Assembly: GCA_039111535.1 (NCBI GenBank)
Contig: JBCCIM010000042.1
Span: 1-35,997, forward strand
Source: Bacteroidota bacterium
GTDB lineage: Bacteria; Bacteroidota; Rhodothermia; Rhodothermales; JAHQVL01
DNA: 35,997 bases
Direction of reading: 5' to 3'
How positions within the stretch are numbered: position 1 is the stretch's first letter; every line of letters begins with the position of its first letter. Of the stretch, positions 16,284-24,200 are shown piece by piece. The notes below the pieces were generated by a model that was given only the letters and a program-made list of their open reading frames with translations, was not told where the DNA came from and did no database searches. Made by a program: the position numbers and the translations under genes.

Positions 16284-17177
16284 CTATGCTGTAGATTCTT
16301 GGGCAGCTAATTGGGCCCGCTTGTGCTGTACGAGTGCGGCATGCAAGTTCTCAGCTGCCAGGCCATGCAGCATCAGGCGGTTGCCGGCCTTTAGGGTCGA
16401 CATGGGAATCATAGGATGTTTGTTATTCACCAGGCTGAGGTAGCTTGTATCTCCAATCAACTTGGCTGCGTAAATGGCTACTGTTTCGTCTAGCTGCAAT
16501 GAATTGCACGCCCTCCAGAAATCGCTATCGGTAAGAAAGAGCTGATACAGCGGGGTATACACTTCAATGGCCGTTTCAAGATCTATAAAATTCAACCAGC
16601 TTTTAGGCAAAGGTTCGATGGGAAACGGTCCGTCTGTGATGGCATCAAAATTTAGCTTTTCGCGGGCTTTCAGTTCAATGCCTTTTTCCCGCATTTCTTT
16701 ATTGAGCCGGATGATAAAGTTGTAGATATTCAGGTCATGTGTAAGAAAGACATGATCGCGCAGGTCCCACAAGTTCTTTGGTCGCAACGGATTTAACTCG
16801 ATTTCTGCTTCGGGGACATTGTCTACAATGAATTGCAAAATCTCGGTGCCGATGTTGAAATGCCTGAGAATGAGCAAGTTGGCCTCTGGCATCACAAATC
16901 GTTTCAACCCATGATAAATCCCCTTGTGCAGGAAAGCAGAAGAGGTAAACTTGTTGGGAATAAAAATTTTGAGCACCTGAAAAAGTGCAATAAAGAGGCG
17001 TGCAAACGGTCGGACAAGCGGTAACAGAAACTGGCGCGAGCGCGAGCTGTTGCTACGCAAAATTGAGGCTTTTGCCTCCCTACGCATGGGCACACTGGTA
17101 TCAAGAAACAGGGCGAGCCATGGGTCAGGATCTTTTGGATCGTGTGCAATCTGGTCAAAATGCTGGGTAACTTCCAT
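16284..17177 (-). CDS. Unrecognised alpha-helical protein, partner of the ketosynthase fusion
   Basis: 297 residues; I do not recognise the family. There is no signal peptide. Residues 50-75 are hydrophobic and amphipathic (FLLPLVRPFARLFIALFQVL), which suggests membrane association. The middle has FVMPEANLLILRHFNIGTEI, NLWDLRDHVFLTHDLNIYNF and ETAIEVYTPLYQLFLTDSDF. Several His/Glu/Asp residues (RHFN, HVFLTHD) could bind metal, but no signature is clear. The C-terminus includes KHPMIPMSTLKAGNRLMLHG. It starts 35 bases after the stop of the ketosynthase III-diiron fusion on the same strand, so the two are almost certainly cotranscribed and likely share a pathway or complex. A membrane-bound lipid-modifying role is a guess. 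Confidence 0.7.
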   Translation of the reverse strand: MEVTQHFDQIAHDPKDPDPWLALFLDTSVPMRREAKASILRSNSSRSRQFLLPLVRPFARLFIALFQVLKIFIPNKFTSSAFLHKGIYHGLKRFVMPEANLLILRHFNIGTEILQFIVDNVPEAEIELNPLRPKNLWDLRDHVFLTHDLNIYNFIIRLNKEMREKGIELKAREKLNFDAITDGPFPIEPLPKSWLNFIDLETAIEVYTPLYQLFLTDSDFWRACNSLQLDETVAIYAAKLIGDTSYLSLVNNKHPMIPMSTLKAGNRLMLHGLAAENLHAALVQHKRAQLAAQESTA

Positions 17178-17212
17178 CTTATTCCATGTCCAATTGATGT
17201 GGGAGAACCGGG

Positions 17213-19093
17213 TTAGAATGAGCCTATTTCTTCCAACTGCAACAAATACAGTCGGGCTGTGACTTTGGCCGTTTTCACTATATGATCGACCAGAGGCGCA
17301 GTAAGAATGCCCGACTGCACCGCCATATCCAGCCGTTCAAAGTGGTATTCGTCACTTTCCGAATGATAGAGAAAAAAGGACACCTGGTCATCGCTGAGGT
17401 TGAGTTGCTCCTGGATGAGCGTGCCCCATCGCCGGGCAATACGCATTCCCAGCCCTTCAATGATAAACATCGCGCCTATCAGATCAAACGGATTTTCTCG
17501 GCTTGCCTGATGGAGGATGAATGCTGTCAGGGCCTCGCTTCCGATATTGCGTGTGCCAGCATACATTTCGTCAAGCTTGCCGCCAACCGCAACATAGTTT
17601 TTTTCGAGCATTTCGTAATCCCGATGCTCATCGCTGGTATGCGCAATGAAGGCGGATCGAATGGGAAAGTATTCGCGGGTGATATTGGATGCAGCCCGTG
17701 CAATCCAGCGTGACCCATCGATGACTTGCTGACGGAGGTTGAATAGAAAGTCGCGATAATCATGCATCGATAGCCGGCCGCGGTTGAGCTTGTCGACAAT
17801 AGGCACCTGATTCAACTGCTGCTCAAACTCAACCCATACCCGGGCCAACTGGCGCACCAGAGAGGCTTCCAGTGCCGTACCTTTGGTGCGCAACAAGGGC
17901 GGTTCAATGTCATCTACCGCGCGACCCACGGTAGTAATTGCGTTATCAGCCTGTTTACTGCCGGCGACAACGGTAGCCAGCATATAAGCAAAAGAAAACC
18001 GACCGCTTTCCGGCACAACGCACAGCACTTGCTGGCCCTCCGCCAGTTTACCTGACTGGAAGAGTTCATCCAACATGATAAAAATGGAGGCTGCCCCCGT
18101 ATTCCCTTTTGTATATAGGTTTGTAAACCACCGCTCCTCGGGGATGACAACGCCCCCGCGTTTCATCAGCTCGCGCGCTTCACCCCGAAAAATGTGTGAG
18201 GAGTAGTGGCAGCAAAACCAGTCAATTTGATCCGGATTTAGCTTGCCAGCCTCGATTAGCTCGAAAAAACCATCCACAGCGCATTTCATCACATCTTTCA
18301 ACATCCGGGTATCTTGCCGCAAATTGATTGCGCCAACATCAGCTGCTGCGTGGTAGCTATCGTAATCCAGCCACGACGTGTCAACATGTCCCGCGTCATT
18401 TTTAGCCGGCCCAACGTACATGCACGGGTCATATTTACTCGCAAGTGACTTGATCTCCAGCCACTCAATACGCAGTGAGTTACCGCGTAAATCGGGTTGG
18501 GGCTCCAGCACCATGGCCCCTGCGCCGTCTGATAGCATCCAGCGCAGGAAGTCGGTATCAAAGGGGACACCTCCGTTTTCCTGGTACGCCGCCTGCTGCT
18601 CAAATCGGCTCGCCTTGAAGAGCCGGCTGGGCAATTCGCTTGCGCACGCAACAGCTTTCTCTTTCTCGCCGGCGCCAACTTCAAGAAATGCGCTGCGGAG
18701 GGCCATCATACCACTCGAACAGATGCCATGGTGCGAGGTAATGGCGCAGGCCGGCGTTTCAAGTTCGCCGTGTACCATGCTGGCAAAACCCGGCACCGGT
18801 AAATCCCCCTGTGTGGTAGCCAGTGCCAAAAAGTCAATTTCCTTTTCCAGCACACCACTTCCTTGCAGGGCTTCACGAATGGCTCCCACGGCCAGTTCAG
18901 CGTTTGAATGCGTGGTACGCTGGGTTTTGTCCAGCGCATAATGCCTGCGCTTGATACCGTTCTGTTTCAAAATGCGGGTTCGTAACCGCGATGGCTGCCC
19001 TCCAATCATACCCAGGTAGCTTTCTATATCGTCATTCTCAACGGGTTCGCCGGGTAAAAAGCTGCCAGTTGAAGTGATGTATACATCTCGCAT
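17213..19093 (-). CDS. Ketosynthase III (FabH-like) fused to a heme-oxygenase-like diiron domain
   Basis: 626 residues from the ATG at 19093 (MRDVYITSTGSFLPGEP); an ATG at 19150 would add a 19-residue basic extension. Residues 1-385 are a thiolase-fold ketosynthase III with the full triad: Cys125 in GICSSGMMA, His296 in CCHYSSH, Asn331 in KGNTGAAS. It should condense an acyl-CoA or acyl-ACP with a malonyl-type or second acyl unit. Residues about 410-620 form a second, all-helical domain with VPIVDKLNRGRLSMHDYRDF, HTSDEHRDYEML (485-496), IIEGLGMRI (Glu546) and YHSESDEYHFERL. The last gives H577-x3-D581-x2-H584, 31 residues after Glu546, matching the H-x3-D-x2-H ligand pattern of heme-oxygenase-like diiron oxidases such as CADD and SznF. 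Single-chain fusion of the two is unusual. First gene of a two-gene operon. Confidence 0.85.
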   Translation of the reverse strand: MRDVYITSTGSFLPGEPVENDDIESYLGMIGGQPSRLRTRILKQNGIKRRHYALDKTQRTTHSNAELAVGAIREALQGSGVLEKEIDFLALATTQGDLPVPGFASMVHGELETPACAITSHHGICSSGMMALRSAFLEVGAGEKEKAVACASELPSRLFKASRFEQQAAYQENGGVPFDTDFLRWMLSDGAGAMVLEPQPDLRGNSLRIEWLEIKSLASKYDPCMYVGPAKNDAGHVDTSWLDYDSYHAAADVGAINLRQDTRMLKDVMKCAVDGFFELIEAGKLNPDQIDWFCCHYSSHIFRGEARELMKRGGVVIPEERWFTNLYTKGNTGAASIFIMLDELFQSGKLAEGQQVLCVVPESGRFSFAYMLATVVAGSKQADNAITTVGRAVDDIEPPLLRTKGTALEASLVRQLARVWVEFEQQLNQVPIVDKLNRGRLSMHDYRDFLFNLRQQVIDGSRWIARAASNITREYFPIRSAFIAHTSDEHRDYEMLEKNYVAVGGKLDEMYAGTRNIGSEALTAFILHQASRENPFDLIGAMFIIEGLGMRIARRWGTLIQEQLNLSDDQVSFFLYHSESDEYHFERLDMAVQSGILTAPLVDHIVKTAKVTARLYLLQLEEIGSF

Positions 19094-19168
19094 AATACGT
19101 GACCTGTTATTGATAGTGCGCCGGGGCCCAATGCCATCAGCTAAGCACAATAAAAAGAAGCAATGGCT

Positions 19169-19216
19169 GTATGTCGCGACAAAACCTATAACAGAAGTAC
19201 CAAAAACACGACATAT
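19169..19216 (-). promoter_or_regulatory. Upstream element of the ketosynthase operon
   Basis: Located 76-123 bases before the 19093 start. On the minus strand it reads TATGTCG, GGTACTTCTG, TATAGGTTTTGTCGCGACAT and ATAC, containing the palindrome TGTCGCGACA (19172-19181). The block order matches 14716-14746. TAGGTTTT resembles the Bacteroidota -7 box. Function inferred. Confidence 0.3.
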
Positions 19217-19313
19217 CTGCCAGAAACTATCATTTTTGCGCTACAATCGAAAAGGTAGCACGATTCGCGCTGACATCGTAGATTAAAGCAGTCCTCCTCC
19301 TAACAGCTACCCA

Positions 19314-20654
19314 ATGGCCATGAACCGCAGAAACTTCCTAAAAACCGGCGCTGCCCTTGCCAGCATTCCCACGATTATCCCTGCATCAGCCCTTGGCCGA
19401 GCAGGACGCCCAGCCCCCAGCGACCGCATCACCATGGCGCTTATTGGCGCAGGCAACCAGGGCATTAATGACATGAACGGATTTCTTGGTGATGAGCGCG
19501 TACAGTTCACGGCCGTATGCGATGTAAACAAAGAGAGTGCGGGGTATTGGAACGGAAAAATTGCCGGCCGTGAACATGTCCGCCGACTCATCAACTGGCA
19601 TTACGCCAATCAAACGGCTTCCGGCAGCTATAAAGGCTGTGATAGCTACGAGGACTTTCGCGATGTGATGAACCGGGATGATATAGACACGGTATTGCTG
19701 GCCCTGCCTGATCACTGGCACGCTATTCCGACCATCATGGCGGCACGTGCCGGCAAAGACATCTATGGTGAGAAGCCGCTCTCCCTTACCATTGCAGAAG
19801 GCAGGGCGATGAGCGATGCCGTGAAAGTGAACAACAGAATTTTCCAGACGGGCAGTCAACAGCGTTCTGACTTCAGGTTTCGGCGGGCGTGCGAACTGGT
19901 GCGCAACGGTCGCATTGGAGACTTAATCTCGGTGCGTGTTGGCCAGCCTTCGGGCACCCCTGATTTTGGCAAATCGGGCAATCGCAGATCGCCAGAACCT
20001 GTACCCGCCGGCTTCAACTATGACCTGTGGCTTGGCCCTGCACCAGAAGCGCCCTACAGTCCGGCCCGATGCCACGTAAATTTCCGCTGGATCTTTGATT
20101 ACTCGGGTGGACAGGTGACAGATTGGGGAGGCCATCATCCGGACATTGCCCAGTGGGGTATGGGCACAGAAGATACAGGACCGGTTGCCGTCAAAAATGC
20201 AAAGGGAATTTTCTCCACGGATGCCCCCTGGGACACAGCAACTGAATACTATTTCGAATGCCACTACAAAAATGACGTAAGGCTTACGGTGTCGAGCAAA
20301 GACAAAATGGGGGTTCGATTTGAAGGCACTGAAGGCTGGATTTGGGTGACCCGTGGTAACTGGGACGCGTCAAACCCTGCCTTGCTGGATTCCGAAATTG
20401 GCGCTGACGAAGTCCACCTTTACAAAAGCGAGAACCACTTCCGCAATTTCATTGACTGCATAATTTCCAGGGAAGCCCCGGTGGCACCAATAGAAACAGC
20501 ACACCGGTCGATCACCATTGCCCATCTTGGCAACATTGCGATGCAAGTGGAGCGTGATCTAACCTGGGACCCGGACAACGAACAGATTATTGGCGATGAG
20601 GAAGCCAACAATATGTTGTCACGGCCGATGCGTGCCCCCTGGAGCCTGGAATAA
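19314..20654 (+). CDS. Tat-exported Gfo/Idh/MocA family oxidoreductase (second copy)
   Basis: 446 residues; the ATG at 19320 is an equally good start. The twin-arginine signal is NRRNFLKTGAALASIP. The Rossmann loop MALIGAGNQGIND (GxGxxG) is canonical, and the family motif EKP lies in DIYGEKPLSLT after LLALPDHWHAIPT. The C-terminal half has GFNYDLWLGPAPEAPYSP and GGQVTDWGGHHPDIAQW, the hallmark of secreted sugar oxidoreductases. Overall it resembles the 14816-16195 product in layout but differs considerably in sequence, so the two probably handle different substrates or opposite steps. It is divergent from the ketosynthase operon. Its last 36 bases overlap the end of the opposite-strand beta-helix gene. 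Confidence 0.92.
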   Translation: MAMNRRNFLKTGAALASIPTIIPASALGRAGRPAPSDRITMALIGAGNQGINDMNGFLGDERVQFTAVCDVNKESAGYWNGKIAGREHVRRLINWHYANQTASGSYKGCDSYEDFRDVMNRDDIDTVLLALPDHWHAIPTIMAARAGKDIYGEKPLSLTIAEGRAMSDAVKVNNRIFQTGSQQRSDFRFRRACELVRNGRIGDLISVRVGQPSGTPDFGKSGNRRSPEPVPAGFNYDLWLGPAPEAPYSPARCHVNFRWIFDYSGGQVTDWGGHHPDIAQWGMGTEDTGPVAVKNAKGIFSTDAPWDTATEYYFECHYKNDVRLTVSSKDKMGVRFEGTEGWIWVTRGNWDASNPALLDSEIGADEVHLYKSENHFRNFIDCIISREAPVAPIETAHRSITIAHLGNIAMQVERDLTWDPDNEQIIGDEEANNMLSRPMRAPWSLE

Positions 20655-23123
20655 GTCTCTTCGACCGTCTTTCTCGGAGGCGCCGGCTGTGCAAGAAGCA
20701 TCAGCTGCCGGGAAGCAGGTAATGATGCCGGTCACATATTGCAAAACCAGTGCAGCATCAAGCGCGGACAAGTCTCCGTTGCCGGTTACATCGCCGGCGA
20801 TATACGCTGCGCCTTCCAGTTCTATGTACCCGACGGTGTATTCCAGAATTGCTGAAGCATCTGAGGCAGAGACAGTACCGTTGCCGGTTACATCACCAAA
20901 CGCCTGGGTAATTTGTGTATCAAATCCGAGTGATGCCTCGCTGATCATATTCCATGCATTGCTGCTTGTACCGTAACCAATGATACGGACATATCGAGCT
21001 GTGACTGGTGTTATGTTATACGTTTCCAATCCCGTTGTGGCCCCCGAACTCTCCATGTTCTCAGCGACTGTGGTCCAATCGGCAGCGTCTTCAGAGACAG
21101 CAATATCAAAGTAGGCTACACGCGTATCGCCACGTGCCCATGCCAATTCTACTGAAGAAACTGTAGCACTAGAAGAAAGGCTGTACTGAATCCATTGCCC
21201 TTCTCCGTGTGCTGCCCAACGGGTATTAAACTGCCCGTCGAGTGTGTTATCCGGGCTCGCACCTTCGCGGCTATCACTTGCGATAACGCTGGTTATGTAG
21301 ACGTCCTCGCTATCCTGTGTGGTTACAGAAACGGTTACTTCGCTGGATATGGTTGTGGCACCTTCGTTATCCGTAGCGCCTGCGGTTAGCACGTAAGATC
21401 CATCCAGCACATTGGACCACTCAAAAGAATAGGGTGCGTCTGCGTCACTCCCCTGCCAAAAACCATCAACATAAAAATCGACGCTGGTAATGGTGCCATC
21501 CGGATCAGAAGCATCAGCCTCAATGGTGACGCTGCTGCCGGAAGCGAAGTTGGTCCCGCTGGCGGGCGAGGTAAGATTAATTTCAGGTTTATCGTTTGTA
21601 TCTCCAGGCCCGATACCGATGAGGTTTTCGTAGCGCAACTGCGCCGGAATTTTATTAGTAGCCGATGTGCTTACGTCGTGACCAAAAGCCGGCCAGGCAA
21701 GGTCTGACGGCCAAAATGCCGGCGGTGCTTCGAGATAAAGCGAGGGCGGAATATCTGCACCACTAGATAAGGTATTCCATTCTGTCGCCCCCTGTATAAC
21801 GTTCCCTTCAGCATAGAGGTCATCAACATCAGCATCCTTTTCCAGCGTACTATTGCGCAGGAAATAGTTTGATATGATGTTTTGTGAATCAGAGTTGTCA
21901 TAAACGATGACGCCCTGATCGTTCTCTTTTTTTCCGTGGATCTGGCTCCTGAACAGGGTATTCTCTGGTCCTACCTGCCCCCAAAAATCTGCAAACCCTA
22001 CCCACCAAACGATATTGCCTTCGTACAGGTTATGGTTTGAAAAATGGCCATGCAGGCTGAGGTCAACCAGTTCCTTAATATCCACATTGTAGTTGTAGCT
22101 GATGACGGAATGGTTCACCCCGGTTTGCATCAACATGTGATGACGGAGATTTTTGAAAATGTTGTTGGTGACCAGAATATTTGTTGAGAGATTTTCGAGG
22201 TTCACCCCATATCCATGCCCACCCGTACCGTAGTTCTGTGCGTCATGGATGTAGTTACCACTGATCTCCACCTGCCGGCCACGATAAACAAACACGTGAA
22301 ATTTGACGGCATTGTAAGATTCTACATTCTTGACAAAGGCATTGTAAACCGTACGGAATTCGATATTCGAAGACTCATCATACTGTTTTCGCTCGATGTA
22401 GAGGTCCTCAACCCCCACATTGCGCAGCGGCCGCAGTTTTAGCACCTTGGGCTGTTGAGACGTATCGATGCCTAATGAGAGCGGCAAATCAACGGTTACA
22501 TCGTTGCCATTAATTGCAGTAATAAACACAATTTGTCCCCATGATCGGCTGCCCCATTCTGCATCCCAGGTTTCCAGTTCCTGGTTGATCTGGATGAGGT
22601 CTCCAACGGCGAGGTCATTTGTGTTCTCGAGGGTCAAAACCTGCCCGCCGGCCGCGGTGTTGCTTACCACATTGGTTTCGTCGTACGTCCATCCTAAAAA
22701 GCGAATGCCGTTGATTGCAGAGCCGTCGAGGTAAAAGAAGGTCTGATCGCTGCCGGCGCCGCGGATAATGACATTGTCGTTGTTGATGTCGACAGCGGAA
22801 GCAAAAGTATACTCCCCTGGCGGGAAGTAGAGGACGGTGGGTACGTCCGCCTCATTCGCCAAATTCATCAACACAGGACTGGCATCTGCGGCACCCGGTG
22901 TGATGCCGGCAGTTGTGACATCGACTACGGTCCAGCCGCCTGGATCTTCCCAATTGAAGTCGCGCCATTCAGCTACAGGAAATCTATCAGCGGGCAAGCT
23001 TCCAAAATCAACAGGCGCTTGCTGGCTGGTCTGCCACTGCGCATGCAAAAGCACTACAAAGAAAGGCTGTACAAAAAACAATACACCCAACACACAGGCA
23101 AAAACCCGAATCCTTGCTTTCAT
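20619..23123 (-). CDS. Secreted beta-helix protein with Ig-like, F5/8 type C and dockerin domains
   Basis: 834 residues. Signal peptide 1-28 (VLFFVQPFFVVLLHA). Residues about 30-490 form a right-handed parallel beta-helix of the pectate-lyase superfamily, with FPPGEYTFASAVDINNDNVI, VEISGNYIHDAQNYGTGGHG and VTNNIFKNLRHHM. About 505-600 is an Ig-like domain (VTIEADASDPDGTITSVDFY). About 608-745 is an F5/8 type C (discoidin) carbohydrate-binding domain (NTLDGQFNTRWAAHGEGQW). About 750-815 holds two dockerin-like calcium loops, GDVTGNGTVSASDAS and GDVTGNGDLSALDAA. The enzyme probably cleaves an acidic polysaccharide, or binds one; the active residues cannot be assigned. The last ~12 residues are encoded antisense to the Gfo/Idh/MocA gene. 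No cohesin is present in the window. Confidence 0.88.
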   Translation of the reverse strand: MKARIRVFACVLGVLFFVQPFFVVLLHAQWQTSQQAPVDFGSLPADRFPVAEWRDFNWEDPGGWTVVDVTTAGITPGAADASPVLMNLANEADVPTVLYFPPGEYTFASAVDINNDNVIIRGAGSDQTFFYLDGSAINGIRFLGWTYDETNVVSNTAAGGQVLTLENTNDLAVGDLIQINQELETWDAEWGSRSWGQIVFITAINGNDVTVDLPLSLGIDTSQQPKVLKLRPLRNVGVEDLYIERKQYDESSNIEFRTVYNAFVKNVESYNAVKFHVFVYRGRQVEISGNYIHDAQNYGTGGHGYGVNLENLSTNILVTNNIFKNLRHHMLMQTGVNHSVISYNYNVDIKELVDLSLHGHFSNHNLYEGNIVWWVGFADFWGQVGPENTLFRSQIHGKKENDQGVIVYDNSDSQNIISNYFLRNSTLEKDADVDDLYAEGNVIQGATEWNTLSSGADIPPSLYLEAPPAFWPSDLAWPAFGHDVSTSATNKIPAQLRYENLIGIGPGDTNDKPEINLTSPASGTNFASGSSVTIEADASDPDGTITSVDFYVDGFWQGSDADAPYSFEWSNVLDGSYVLTAGATDNEGATTISSEVTVSVTTQDSEDVYITSVIASDSREGASPDNTLDGQFNTRWAAHGEGQWIQYSLSSSATVSSVELAWARGDTRVAYFDIAVSEDAADWTTVAENMESSGATTGLETYNITPVTARYVRIIGYGTSSNAWNMISEASLGFDTQITQAFGDVTGNGTVSASDASAILEYTVGYIELEGAAYIAGDVTGNGDLSALDAALVLQYVTGIITCFPAADASCTAGASEKDGRRDLFQAPGGTHRP

Positions 23124-23470
23124 AAATGAAGAGGGGGAAAGGTCAAGCAGCTTATTTACTGCGCTTGAACGTATGGTTTGATCCGTACAGGGCAGATTAA
23201 GCTACCTGGGACCATGCTAAAGCGATACGGGGGGCCTTGCGTGAAATTAGAATAATCAAAAGGTATGCCAGCATTGGTGAAGCCATACCATCATTATCAG
23301 CAGATCAACCCAAAAATGAACAAATCACTCTGTGTGAGGCAATTATCAATGTATTCAGGCCCACTCACCTTAGTGAGATTTGCTAACGTAGATTGTTGTT
23401 TTTTACAAAAAAAAGGGGCAAAATAGCACGCAGCAGGTTTTGCATACAAAGTGAGTCCCACCCTCTACAC
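23124..23470. other. Divergent intergenic region, 347 bases
   Basis: Lies between the minus-strand beta-helix gene and the plus-strand membrane protein, so it should hold both promoters. GGTATG near 23261 pairs imperfectly with CATACC near 23283. An A/T-rich run at 23395-23424 precedes the membrane protein gene. I see no gene or recognised site. Confidence 0.4.
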
Positions 23471-24127
23471 ATGAAAACAGCCCGTAAGTACTGGATTATT
23501 GCTGCAATCACGGGTTGCCTATTGATTGGCAGCGGCCTGCTTGAATTGGTCATTCGACGAAGCACGGCACCCACCCCCTACCTCCTCAATAAAGCTGTTG
23601 CGTGTGCAGGATTGTTGATGATTTTGATGTCTTATGTATTCAGCGCTGCTTATCATTTCTGGAAGCCGTTGCGGAAAGGCCTTGCGCTGCGACGCCCCTT
23701 TGGCATTACGGGCTTCATCCTGGTGGTGGTGCATGTGGGTATGGCGCTTACCATAGCCGACCCGGCGCAACCAGCAAATGCAAAATTCCCTTTTCCAGAC
23801 TACTTTCTGGATAACTGGTTTGCCATGGTGCCGGCTGCGATGGCACTTGTATACTTTTCTTATGCGTGCTATTTATCCATAAACCCCGAACAACATTGTA
23901 CAACAGCGGCAACTACAGCAAAGTGGCGGCGGCGGTTGCGTTATGGTTATCTGGCAACCCTCGCTGCGTTGCTACATGCGGGTTTGCTAAAATATGAAGG
24001 CTGGTTAACTTGGTTTGCAACCAATGAACCAGCGCTCCCTCCGCTAAGCCTGATTGTTATCAGCTGTTGCCTTGTACTTGTTGTACTGAAGAGCTTACAG
24101 CTCATCCAAATGCGCCGGCTTTTTTAA
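23471..24127 (+). CDS. MsrQ/ferric-reductase-like heme membrane protein
   Basis: 218 residues from the ATG at 23471; a TTG-type frame open to 23393 adds a polar extension with no support. Five to six membrane helices are visible: 8-28, 43-60, 77-95, 117-136, 157-173 and 192-209. LRRPFGITGFILVVVHVGM (His88) and YGYLATLAALLHAGLL (His169) match the RRxLGL...H and LA..H heme-ligand helices of YedZ/MsrQ-type ferric reductase-like domains; His62 (AAYHFW) is a third candidate. MsrQ passes electrons through heme b to the periplasmic methionine-sulfoxide reductase MsrP. No msrP is seen here, so another partner is possible. Stands alone, followed after 73 bases by the PhoD gene. Confidence 0.72.
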   Translation: MKTARKYWIIAAITGCLLIGSGLLELVIRRSTAPTPYLLNKAVACAGLLMILMSYVFSAAYHFWKPLRKGLALRRPFGITGFILVVVHVGMALTIADPAQPANAKFPFPDYFLDNWFAMVPAAMALVYFSYACYLSINPEQHCTTAATTAKWRRRLRYGYLATLAALLHAGLLKYEGWLTWFATNEPALPPLSLIVISCCLVLVVLKSLQLIQMRRLF

Positions 24128-24200
24128 TTCTTGTCTGAAAAGCCTGAAATTGCGCTTTTGGTTACTTAGGTTATATGACTCCACACAACACGCCAGCGTT

